Source of the DNA: Paenibacillus sp. FSL K6-0276
Lineage (GTDB): Bacteria > Bacillota > Bacilli > Paenibacillales > Paenibacillaceae
Assembly: GCF_037977235.1 (NCBI RefSeq)
Contig: NZ_CP150276.1
Coordinates: forward strand, 5,890,001-5,954,000
DNA length: 64,000 nucleotides
Direction of reading: 5' to 3'
This document shows, piece after piece, positions 53,358-61,288 of this stretch. How positions within the stretch are numbered: the stretch's first letter is position 1; every line of letters starts with the position of its first letter. The translations under genes and the position numbers were made by a program. Below the pieces are notes generated by a model that did no database searches, was not told where the DNA came from, and was given only the letters and a program-made list of their open reading frames with translations.

Positions 53358-53775
53358 CCCGTCCCCCTTCTCAATTACTTAAATTGTACAGCCCAGGGGG
53401 TCACCTGTAATCAGACTCTGACCTGAATTGATCTCATCCTCTAGACGGAGATAAGCTGACTTAGGATCACACCTTGATAAGCAAAAAAAGCCCCCTGTTA
53501 AAGAAGCTTTTTCATTCAAATCTATGCTATGCGTGACGCGCCAAGCTTGCTTCGCTTCTTTCTTGTGTCTCAAAAGTACAATGCATATCTATATATTTTT
53601 AAGTGCATCATAAAAAAAATTCAGAATAAAAAGCACAGTATAAGGCTCGCTTTTGGATTGATTTTCCTGTGTCGTAATCCTATTGTGTTCACGCTCCGTT
53701 CATACAAAGTTAGTATGATACAAATATCACAAAGTTATAACAACAAATAAAGTAATTCAAATGGGAGTGATGATC
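53358..53775. other. 418-bp intergenic region without a supported gene
   Basis: AT-rich sequence. A 64-codon open frame on the minus strand (53379-53573) has no ribosome-binding site or family match. A weak hairpin with an A-run (AAAAAAAGCCCCC) lies near 53484. The last 60 bases are the likely promoter of the HsmA-type gene. No repeat copy or RNA motif is recognised. Confidence 0.5.
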
Positions 53776-54141
53776 ATGCTGGTAACAGCAATTATATTTA
53801 TTAATTTGGCGCTTGTCTTTTACACCATCGGGGTATGGGGTGAGAAGCGAGCTGGTACGCTTACAAACAAACATCTATTCTTCTTTATCTTGGGTCTGAT
53901 TTGCGATACAACTGGGACGCTCTTAATGAGCGAAATCGCTAAAGGAACCGGAGACAACGCCGCTCATGCTATAACTGGAGCTATCGCCTTAATACTGATG
54001 CTCATCCATGCAGTCTGGGCTATCGTTGTGAAATGGAAAGGTTCAGACAAATCCAAACAGAGCTTTCACCGCTTCAGTATTATCGTATGGGCTCTATGGC
54101 TGATTCCTTACGGAATCGGGGTAGCTATGAGTATGTTTTAA
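53776..54141 (+). CDS. HsmA-family small membrane protein (TIGR03987)
   Basis: 121 residues with four membrane segments: LVTAIIFINLALVFYTIGVW, LFFFILGLICDTTGTLLM, AITGAIALILMLIHAVWAIV and FSIIVWALWLIPYGIGVAMS. The charge pattern (GEKRAGTL, KWKGSDKSKQSFHR) and length match the HsmA/TIGR03987 family, of unknown function. I use the third ATG at 53776, 8 bases after GGGAG. Family assignment is from memory. Confidence 0.78.
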   Translation: MLVTAIIFINLALVFYTIGVWGEKRAGTLTNKHLFFFILGLICDTTGTLLMSEIAKGTGDNAAHAITGAIALILMLIHAVWAIVVKWKGSDKSKQSFHRFSIIVWALWLIPYGIGVAMSMF

Positions 54142-54249
54142 TCTCTGTTTGATCCCACGATAAGATTCTTTAAGCTTTGCTTAAGGCAATAATGATATGC
54201 TCCCATCACAGTAGACAGTAGAAAAATCAAAACCTTCTACTGCTACTAT

Positions 54250-54859
54250 GAGGGCGCTGAAAAAGTCTGTTTTAATCAGAAAGGTACATCTTTTCTCAAT
54301 AAAATTGAGGAGGCTGTACCTTTTTTGACGTATAATTGAAATATCATAAAAAAACGGGTGAAAATGGATGATTCAAAAACAATAAAAATTGGTTCTGAGC
54401 CCTTATGTGGGCTTGTAAGACATCGTCGTACCAAAGGATAATATGCTGCGTCAAATTAATGAATTGGTAGACAAAGAAGGCTCAAAAAGCAAAACCTACT
54501 CGGTGACGATTAAATCCAAAGAGCACTCGGAACAAATGGCGTTCCAGGAAACGGATTATTTTAAAGAGAAAACGAAGGAACGTTACAAAATTGAAGCGAA
54601 GAACAGCGAACTTAAACATGGACACGGGTATGATGTAGCCACATCCTCGAGTCTGATTGGCATGCAATTACAAGGTGCAATGACGATATTCGCAGTGAAC
54701 CTAAAGCGAATATTAAAGTTACAGGACTAAAAATCCCCAAGACACTGGACAAGAATAGAGCTACAAAAGTAGACATCCAATCTTTAACAAGGCTGGAAAG
54801 TCTACTTTTTTTTGATTTAGGTCTAATTTATGAAAAAATGTAAGTTTTTCAGCGCCCTC
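54250..54859 (+). mobile_element. Internally deleted IS1182-family element
   Basis: 610 bp bounded by a perfect 15-bp terminal inverted repeat GAGGGCGCTGAAAAA / TTTTTCAGCGCCCTC. Inside are the two ends of an IS1182 transposase joined in frame: DIVVPKDNMLRQINELVD (N-terminus) directly to KERYKIEAKNSELKHGHGYD and MQLQGAMTIFAVNLKRILKL (C-terminus). About two thirds of the gene, with the catalytic core, is missing. No clear target duplication is seen. It could still be moved in trans by a full-length relative. Confidence 0.88.
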
Positions 54860-54881
54860 AAAGAATAATGAGTGGTTTTTA

Positions 54882-55424
54882 TTAGAGTTCAGGTTCGTAC
54901 TCACTTAATTTGCCTTGATAGATCAGCTTCAGCCGATCACTTTGCCGAAAATCATCCGGCGTAACGAGCGCAGGCAGCTTGTTCCATAGCTTAATGCCGG
55001 AGCGTTCCAGAATTTCCGCTACAAATTGCGAACAAAAGTAAGAGTTGCTGAATTCGACAGGTTCTTTCAGAGCGATGCCAATCACGCCTAGAATATTATA
55101 GAGATATTTTTGGCGACTTCGGATAAAGACTTTGAGTACCCGCTCCATTTTCTCTACTTCGCGGGCTGTTACTTGAAGTTCGTAAAGAACACACGTCGTA
55201 TTTGGATACTTACTGAAAGTGCCTGTCTTAATATCCTCCTTCACGAATCCGCCATTCAGAGGATTGCTCGGATGCTTCCTACCAAAGCTATATAACTCGG
55301 AAAGCTCCCGATTAAAGGAGATCGAGGCATGATTATAAGGTGCTTTCGTATAGCCTTGAATAAGCTTCGTGAAGAGCGTTCCGGTATTCGTAAGCAAGAT
55401 AAAGACCGATTGATCAGCTGCCAT
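54882..55424 (-). CDS. YiiX-type permuted NlpC/P60 cysteine hydrolase
   Basis: 180 residues of the circularly permuted papain-like group (YiiX/YebB). The catalytic His lies in APYNHASISFN and the Cys in NSYFCSQFVAEILERSG. TGTLFTKLIQGYTKAPYN is the family's N-terminal motif. There is no signal peptide, so it is probably cytoplasmic or membrane-peripheral; relatives act on amide bonds of lipids or cell wall. It lies just beyond the IS1182 remnant and divergent from the next gene. Confidence 0.82.
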   Translation of the reverse strand: MAADQSVFILLTNTGTLFTKLIQGYTKAPYNHASISFNRELSELYSFGRKHPSNPLNGGFVKEDIKTGTFSKYPNTTCVLYELQVTAREVEKMERVLKVFIRSRQKYLYNILGVIGIALKEPVEFSNSYFCSQFVAEILERSGIKLWNKLPALVTPDDFRQSDRLKLIYQGKLSEYEPEL

Positions 55425-55472
55425 TTACAAATTTCCCCTTATCAAGATTGAACGTTTCCTTCATAATAACAT

Positions 55473-56434
55473 ATGAACCCATTAATGGAATCCACTCTAC
55501 GACAAGTTGGTGATTAGCTATCGACCGCTCTCTATTAACGATAATCCTGATTTTTGCAGCCTTATCGGCCATTCACTTGATGTATGTAGTCATAGGCAGA
55601 TTACAGCCGAGTAAAGACTATACAGGTATCGGCTTCCGCATCAAAACCTGGTGGGGAATGCTTTTTATCTTTTGTTTGGCTACTCTTTTTAATCCAGTCG
55701 TCTCACTACTGTCGCTAATGGTGCTGACCTTCTTTGCACTCAAAGAATATTTCTCCATGATAAAGTCGCGAAAATCCGACCGCAGACTATTTCTGTGGGC
55801 GTACTTATCCATTCCTCTACAGTTCTACTGGATTTATATCGAGTGGTATGGGATGTTTATTGTTTTTATCCCAGTCTATGTATTCTTGCTCCTACCGCTC
55901 CCTAGATTGATCAATAAAGGAACAGTTGGATTTCTACGCAGCGTTAGTTCAACGCAATGGGGACTAATGCTGATGGTTTTTGGGCTTAGTCACTTAGCCT
56001 ACTTTCAATTTGCTACACCGGAGTATGGGGCTGGGCTTGTATTGTTTCTAGTGGTGTTAACTCAGTTGAATGATGTCGTTCACTATTTGGCGTCACTCTA
56101 TGTGGGAAAGAGGAAGGTGGTGCCCACTGCCAATCCGTATTTAACTTGGGAAGGTTTCGCTTGTGCATTTGTTGTTACGACAGGGGCCTCATATCTGATC
56201 TATCCCTACCTGACGCCGCTCAACCCGACCTTCGGTTTCCTGTCAGGCATGCTGATCAGTTTGAGCGGCTTCTTGGGTAGCTTAACGGTTTCCGTGCTGA
56301 AGCGAGATTTGCTCATCGGTGATGGCGATAAATTTGTAGCTTTAAAAGAAAGCTATTTAAGCCGTGTCGATAGCTTGACCTACACCTCACCGGTATTTTT
56401 CCATGTCATCCGTTATTTCTTCGATTTCATGTAG
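55473..56434 (+). CDS. CDP-diglyceride synthase (CdsA)-family membrane protein, disrupted 5' end
   Basis: Polytopic cytidylyltransferase-type protein: GFRIKTWWGMLFIFCLATLF, LKEYFSMIKSRKSDRRLFLW, QLNDVVHYLASLYVGKRK, and the C-terminal CDS signature SVLKRDLLIGDGDKFVALKE ... SRVDSL. Such proteins convert phosphatidate and CTP to CDP-diacylglycerol. The first clear Met is at 55577, but in-frame codons just upstream encode the expected first membrane helix (LLTIILIFAALSAIHLMYVV) behind a TGA. A one-base shift near 55514 would join it to MNPLMESTLRQVGD starting at 55473. Either the gene is frameshifted or it uses a non-standard start. Confidence 0.72.
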
Positions 56435-56435
56435 A

Positions 56436-57494
56436 TTAGTTTTCTACGACGATTTTGGTTGCTTGACCGATGGGTGGCAAGCTTCTAGTCAACATCGGAC
56501 CGTAGAAAGCATACACTTTGTCACCTTTTTTCAGCTCACTTGCGGCAATCTTCTGATTGTCTTTCGTGCCGAGAATAGACGTAGTGTCTGAGATGTTCAG
56601 ATCAATCGTCTCGACAGAAGTATCGCTGAGTTTATCGCCTTTAATCACAACTCGGGTCAAACCGTTATCCGAAGGAGTAACCTCTTCGATCACGCCAGCC
56701 GTTCCTAAGGTTTGCTGTTCGGGAGCTTGTTCTTTCACAACAATCTTGATCGCGCTCGTCAACGGTGGCATGCTCATAGCCATGACCATGCTGTGCTCGA
56801 CCTCGATGGACATGCCCAGCTGCAGGTCAGCGAAGGTTAGCTTCTTATTATCAGCAGATACGATTTCCGTTTCATCAGAAATGCCCAGGCGAACGCCATG
56901 ACCATAGCCGTTGAGGCCGATTTCAGCATTTTTTCCACCCTTATAGATACTAGTGATTGATCCTTGCTTGATCGTGTCTGAAGAGGTCTCTCCATTGCCT
57001 TGTTCCTTGGAATTAATCGAGATGGTTCCAGTTGGGCCTGCGACAACTTCAAGCTTCATTACTTTTTCGAAGAAAGATAGTGGAACGTAGGTTTTACCAT
57101 TCTTTAGCTCTGGTACAGCACCCAGCGAAAGAAGTGTTGTGCCATTACGGTAAGCATCTTTTGCAATTTGAAAGGACATCGACTGGCTATCTTTCTCAAG
57201 ACCTAGCGATTGAAGGCTTTGAGTCCATGTTAACTTATATCCAAGCGCTTCAGCTGCTGTACGGATGGGGATCATAACTTCCTTGCTTGAACCTACGTAT
57301 AGCGGAACATCGACTGGTGAGAAACCGTTGCCATCAATGACTAGCACATATTTTAGACCACCATAAGAATCCTGCGGAACCGAGGAATTGGTCGCTGGTT
57401 TGACTGGGGCTGGCTGGATTGGGGCAGCAGAGATGACGTTCGATGCTATGAGCGTGCCAGCCAGGACAGCTCCGATTACTTTAAATGTTTTCAT
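56436..57494 (-). CDS. Secreted copper-amine-oxidase-like stalk-domain protein
   Basis: 352 residues. Signal peptide (VIGAVLAGTLIASNVISAAP), then a stalk domain (VPLYVGSSKEVMIPIRTAAE, ALGYKLTWTQSLQSLGLE, GKTYVPLSFFEKVM), then two beta-rich modules (GSITSIYKGGKNAEIGLNGY, AGVIEEVTPSDNGLTRVVIK) resembling repeated metal- or ligand-binding beta barrels. A Met-rich stretch (HSMVMAMSMPP) is visible. Extracellular, function unknown. Its stop is one base from that of the convergent cdsA-like gene, so no terminator fits between them. Confidence 0.83.
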   Translation of the reverse strand: MKTFKVIGAVLAGTLIASNVISAAPIQPAPVKPATNSSVPQDSYGGLKYVLVIDGNGFSPVDVPLYVGSSKEVMIPIRTAAEALGYKLTWTQSLQSLGLEKDSQSMSFQIAKDAYRNGTTLLSLGAVPELKNGKTYVPLSFFEKVMKLEVVAGPTGTISINSKEQGNGETSSDTIKQGSITSIYKGGKNAEIGLNGYGHGVRLGISDETEIVSADNKKLTFADLQLGMSIEVEHSMVMAMSMPPLTSAIKIVVKEQAPEQQTLGTAGVIEEVTPSDNGLTRVVIKGDKLSDTSVETIDLNISDTTSILGTKDNQKIAASELKKGDKVYAFYGPMLTRSLPPIGQATKIVVEN

Positions 57495-57586
57495 AGTGAG
57501 TTATACCTCCTGAGATGAATGAAATTGTGCTACTCTATCATTCTTAACGTGAGGTTCAGGAAAAATGTTGCGATAAGATTGATAAC

Positions 57587-57760
57587 TCAGCCGTTCCATA
57601 AATGATCTTGGAGCGTCTTTGTCATGTCCTCTTGATGGCTAGCAAACTGCTTGAATCTGTGTCCATTCGCTCCAGAAGGATGAGGAAATCCCCATAAACA
57701 GCGCCGCTGATCGAGTTTTCCCTCAGACACCATAAGCTGAAGCATGTTAGAGATGAGCAT
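57587..57760 (-). CDS. Small protein, possible uracil-DNA-glycosylase-like fragment
   Basis: 57 residues from the ATG at 57760, with GAGGTGG 5 bases before it; it starts 20 bases after the amidohydrolase stop, so it is in that operon. The sequence RCLWGFPHPSGANGHRFKQF resembles the HPS-containing active-site loop of uracil-DNA glycosylase-fold proteins, near the end of such proteins. Too short for a full enzyme; it may be a remnant. Low certainty. Confidence 0.4.
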   Translation of the reverse strand: MLISNMLQLMVSEGKLDQRRCLWGFPHPSGANGHRFKQFASHQEDMTKTLQDHLWNG

Positions 57761-57780
57761 GTCATCCACCTCTCATGTCC

Positions 57781-59004
57781 CTATAATGACCCACTCACGA
57801 GATGCCCTTCGTACCATACCGCTTGACGCTCCGATCTTCTTGCTACTGCTTCAGCCGAGCAGCTAGCATGCAGCAGCACAAAGTTTGCAGTATCTCCAAC
57901 CTTTGGCCATACCTGCTCACCTTTTAGATTAAGAGACGTTATCCCCCCTGTTATGAATCCAAGGGATTGAGATAATGACAATTCATCATTACACCCATAT
58001 AATTCTGCGTACCGTCCCGCCTTCTCCAATTGATCCCCATTTCCAAAAGGAGACCAGTGATCCGTAAGGCTGTCCGTTGCCAACTTCACTTTTACACCTT
58101 GGCTATATAACATCGGCAGTGGCATCATGGTTCTCCCAATAGGCACCGTGGATGCAATAGTCATACCTAACGAGCCCATCCGTTTAGCCATTTCTTCTGC
58201 CTCTTGCTGCGGAGCACCTGCGAACCAGAATGCGTGACTAACGGTCACCTTGCCCTGCAAGCCAGCTTCTTCTGTCAGATCAGCCAAACGCGACAACGTC
58301 TGCTTTCCTGCTTCTTTTCCATCATGTAAGTGAATATCAATGCTGGCATTGTTCATAACCGCTAACTCGACCATGGTCTGAAGTGACTTCTCGATATCTC
58401 CATCCACTGAGTATGGATCGACACCACCTACATAGGTTGCCCCCTCTGCCAGAGATTGCTTTACCAATTCAACAGAATTGGAGCGAAGCAGACCATGCTG
58501 TGGAAAGGCTACAATTTCAGATGAAATTTTTCCGGAGAAGGTATCCAATGCTTGCAGGGTTGCTTCCAAACGCTTCAGACCACTGACAGGTTCGATATTA
58601 CAATGACTACGTACATGCGTGGTACCGAAACTCTGTATAAGCTTCAAGATACTCTCCGCTTGTTGTCTCGCCATAGGCAGCAGCTTAGGCAATAATACCT
58701 TCTCTTCCTCAATCCGTTCGAATACACTGGTAGAAGGCTTTACCGCCTTCCATGGTCCAGCATAATATGTTTTATCTAAATGGATATGCGCCTCCTCAAA
58801 AGAAGGAAGCATCAATAACCCTTTGCAGTCATATTTAGGTAGATGCCCTTGAGGCTCCATTTCCGCTCCAATAACTTCAGAAATCGTATTTCCATCAATT
58901 CGGATATGACAAACCTTCGTATCCGTACCAACCACTTGTCCATCCTCAATAACATAACCCTGCTCTAAACTTATATTGGTTAACCAGTAAGAAGCATTTA
59001 ACAT
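57781..59004 (-). CDS. Amidohydrolase, cytosine deaminase-like
   Basis: 407 residues of the metal-dependent amidohydrolase superfamily. Metal ligands are HIHLD (HxH) in FEEAHIHLDKTYYAGPWKAV, His in DIHLHDGKEAG, His in VTVSHAFWFAG and the final Asp in KLATDSLTDHWSPFGNGDQL. The HIHLDKT and DSLTDHWSP segments are typical of the CodA-like deaminase group; the actual amine or amide substrate is unknown. The start is the ATG at 59004 after GGATGGGG. A 57-residue gene follows in the same operon. Confidence 0.86.
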   Translation of the reverse strand: MLNASYWLTNISLEQGYVIEDGQVVGTDTKVCHIRIDGNTISEVIGAEMEPQGHLPKYDCKGLLMLPSFEEAHIHLDKTYYAGPWKAVKPSTSVFERIEEEKVLLPKLLPMARQQAESILKLIQSFGTTHVRSHCNIEPVSGLKRLEATLQALDTFSGKISSEIVAFPQHGLLRSNSVELVKQSLAEGATYVGGVDPYSVDGDIEKSLQTMVELAVMNNASIDIHLHDGKEAGKQTLSRLADLTEEAGLQGKVTVSHAFWFAGAPQQEAEEMAKRMGSLGMTIASTVPIGRTMMPLPMLYSQGVKVKLATDSLTDHWSPFGNGDQLEKAGRYAELYGCNDELSLSQSLGFITGGITSLNLKGEQVWPKVGDTANFVLLHASCSAEAVARRSERQAVWYEGHLVSGSL

Positions 59005-59094
59005 GCTACCCCATCCTTTTCTCAACCATTTAATATAGGTATGACCGCTTTATCCTAAATGGTACCATAGCTCTTCCTATATAAAAAATATTGA

Positions 59095-59865
59095 TCAATA
59101 GCTGCGTGTGGACCTGACTGTGACATTAGCCCGGGATTGAGCTTCTCCAATACTCCCAGCCTCTTTATCGAGTAGCTCATCCACCCGCAGGCCCTTCAGC
59201 CCCCTTCTAGGAATCTCCTTCAAGACTTCTTCCAGTCCTGTGACCATGTTCAGCGGCGCTTCTCGATCTGCCCCCGGTGTATCACCATTGTCGTGCAGAA
59301 CGATGATAGAACCGGGTTTAATCTTTTTCAATAAGTCATGCTTTAATTGCGCTGCGCTAACAGACGCTTTCCAGTCTCCCACCATTACAGACCACAACAC
59401 AATCCGATAGGAACGTCTGATTAAAACAAGATCGCCTAAATTAAGGAGCCCCCAGGGAGGTCGATAAAAGATAGGCCGCTCTCCTGTAATTCGCTTGACA
59501 ATGTCAGCGGTGCGATCCACTTGCTTCCGTCTATTGGTCCATGGCAAGTAGCACCAGTTGGACGTATGAGTATAGTTATGAATGCCAATCTGGTGTCCTT
59601 CCCGATGCATTCGCTGGATTAAATCCGGGAATTGCTCAGCCTTTTTGCCTAATACGAAGAAGGTTGCCTTTACGTCATGTTCCTTTAATAAGTCCAGTAC
59701 TTGAGGTGTATAGCAAGGGTCAGGTCCGTCATCAAAAGTAAAGGCAACTTCCTTGGCAGCATTTCCTCTGGATACAACACCCCACCCCAATATTCGAGTA
59801 GTCACAAAAGGAACGATCATATAAAGAATAATCACATCTATAGCTAAAATAATGAGCGTCCACAT
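59095..59865 (-). CDS. Polysaccharide deacetylase (NodB domain)
   Basis: 256 residues. An N-terminal membrane anchor (WTLIILAIDVIILYMIVPFV) precedes a NodB domain with FTFDDGPDPCYTPQ, GIHNYTHT (metal His), RPPWGLLNLG, WSVMVGDWK and IVLHDNGDTPG, all catalytic motifs intact. It should remove N-acetyl groups from wall polymers outside the cell. Its ATG overlaps the YkoP-type gene's stop by one base, indicating a coupled pair. Confidence 0.9.
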   Translation of the reverse strand: MWTLIILAIDVIILYMIVPFVTTRILGWGVVSRGNAAKEVAFTFDDGPDPCYTPQVLDLLKEHDVKATFFVLGKKAEQFPDLIQRMHREGHQIGIHNYTHTSNWCYLPWTNRRKQVDRTADIVKRITGERPIFYRPPWGLLNLGDLVLIRRSYRIVLWSVMVGDWKASVSAAQLKHDLLKKIKPGSIIVLHDNGDTPGADREAPLNMVTGLEEVLKEIPRRGLKGLRVDELLDKEAGSIGEAQSRANVTVRSTRSY

Positions 59866-60470
59866 CAGGAAACCGCCTCTTTCCTTCGCGGGGCAAACCG
59901 CGCTTTCAAAGACTGCTTACTAAGCACAAGCATCATGGGAGTTAACTTCTCGGTGCTGTCCTCTACGCGTTGTTTCCCCTCCGGATGCAGCATACGAAGT
60001 AAGAACCGAAGATAGAATCCATACCATTTCCGCTGCCAGTTGGACTTGATAGGATGCTGCTCAAACCCTATTCCATGAATGATCCCTCGGTGAAGTAACG
60101 TAATCCCAGTTAGCGCCTGTACTTTGCTTAGTTCTGGATTGCTATCTAGCTCACGACTGATCTCCTTCATGGCCTCGCGAAGCATGCGTGCAGTACGGAT
60201 TCCGGCCCGATCAGTACCGAGTGTACGCGTAAGCTGCACTACCTGACGATTATCCAGATGAAGCTCACCGACCCAATCTCCCGGAAGTATTTGGTGCCCA
60301 TCTTGGCAGACTACACTTTCACCGTGATACTTCAGCACCACCAATTTACATATCCCGTATCTCCACACGGACTGGCTGCGGAATTTGGTGACAACAGCAA
60401 ATATGTTCTCCCACATCATCCAAAGGGATTGAGAGAATAATTTTATAAATGAAACGGAGGCTACCATCAT
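59865..60470 (-). CDS. YkoP-like protein
   Basis: 201 residues, mixed alpha/beta, with basic C-terminus (QSLKARFAPRRKEAVS). YGICKLVVLKYHGESVVCQD, GDWVGELHLDNRQV and ALTGITLLHRGIIHGIGFEQ match the YkoP family, commonly found next to, or fused to, NodB deacetylases. It may orient the deacetylase or supply a second activity; this is not known. Translationally coupled to the gene at 59095. Confidence 0.8.
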   Translation of the reverse strand: MMVASVSFIKLFSQSLWMMWENIFAVVTKFRSQSVWRYGICKLVVLKYHGESVVCQDGHQILPGDWVGELHLDNRQVVQLTRTLGTDRAGIRTARMLREAMKEISRELDSNPELSKVQALTGITLLHRGIIHGIGFEQHPIKSNWQRKWYGFYLRFLLRMLHPEGKQRVEDSTEKLTPMMLVLSKQSLKARFAPRRKEAVS

Positions 60471-60494
60471 TCTTCCTTCTTTCCTGTTTTAAGT

Positions 60495-61091
60495 TTATCT
60501 TCTAGCGAAATCCTTCACTAAACGCCGCGTATACCTGCCGATCATCTTTACTAAACCGTTGCCAAGATAAGCACCTATCCATAGAAACACCGCACCTAAC
60601 AGCATGAACAGAAGTGAGGTGTTGAGTGTTTTATTTTCAATCCCGAATAACGATATAGAAGAGACATCGATAAAATACAAGACAGGTGACAATAAGAGAA
60701 TAATTGGAGCCAAGTAAAAAAGAGTTGCACATATGAGACTGAGCATCCCAATTCCAAATTGCAGCATCAACCCAATAATCGCTCTCCAGTTATGTTCATT
60801 CAGAAATTCTGCCTTAACCTTTTCCCACAAGCTACCTTCTTCTTGAGATCGGGTTGGGAGCGTGCGAACGGAGATATCCGTATAGATTTTCGTTCGAATT
60901 CGCTCATGCTGTAAAAAAGTCTCGGTAGAACGTAAAACATAATAAAGGATCGGAATCCCTACTAGGGTAAAAGACATCGCAACTCCAAAGGTGATGCCCA
61001 CCAAATAAAAGCAAAAATAAAACAGCCCGGTGGTAAAAGTAATTAGTAAAAAACAGAAATTCCTCACATGTTTGCGGATCATTTGATTCAT
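60495..61091 (-). CDS. Four-TM sensor-domain protein (PF13796-like)
   Basis: 198 residues with four membrane segments in two pairs around a cytoplasmic stretch (LPTRSQEEGSLWEKVKAEFL, NEHNWRAIIGLMLQFGIGML). This is the layout of the Sensor domain usually found at the N-terminus of NarL-type histidine kinases. Here it is stand-alone and lies 198 bases below the fused kinase-regulator gene on the same strand, so it may signal to it. A start ATG follows GAGAGAAGAG. Confidence 0.8.
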   Translation of the reverse strand: MNQMIRKHVRNFCFLLITFTTGLFYFCFYLVGITFGVAMSFTLVGIPILYYVLRSTETFLQHERIRTKIYTDISVRTLPTRSQEEGSLWEKVKAEFLNEHNWRAIIGLMLQFGIGMLSLICATLFYLAPIILLLSPVLYFIDVSSISLFGIENKTLNTSLLFMLLGAVFLWIGAYLGNGLVKMIGRYTRRLVKDFARR

Positions 61092-61203
61092 ACTCTTCTC
61101 TCCCTCTCTGCAATAAAAAATTGTTCATCTACGCAGCTCTTATGCTAATGCTCCCGATGTAAAATCGACCAGTGCCATAATGTCATATGACAGTCATTTC
61201 ATA

Positions 61204-61258
61204 CAAAAAAACACCCTATTGCCTACTCCCGCAAGGGAATATGGACAACAAGGTGCTC
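61204..61258 (-). terminator. Intrinsic terminator of the fused kinase-regulator gene
   Basis: Long imperfect stem AGCACCTTGTTG ... CAATAGGGTGTTTTTTT on the minus strand around a CCC TTGC GGG tip. Confidence 0.75.
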
Positions 61259-61288
61259 GCTCGTCAATTTCAAATGATTCGGTTATGG

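Noticed and set aside
53379..53573. 64-codon open frame on the minus strand
   Set aside because: No start signal, no family match, overlaps a weak hairpin; treated as intergenic.
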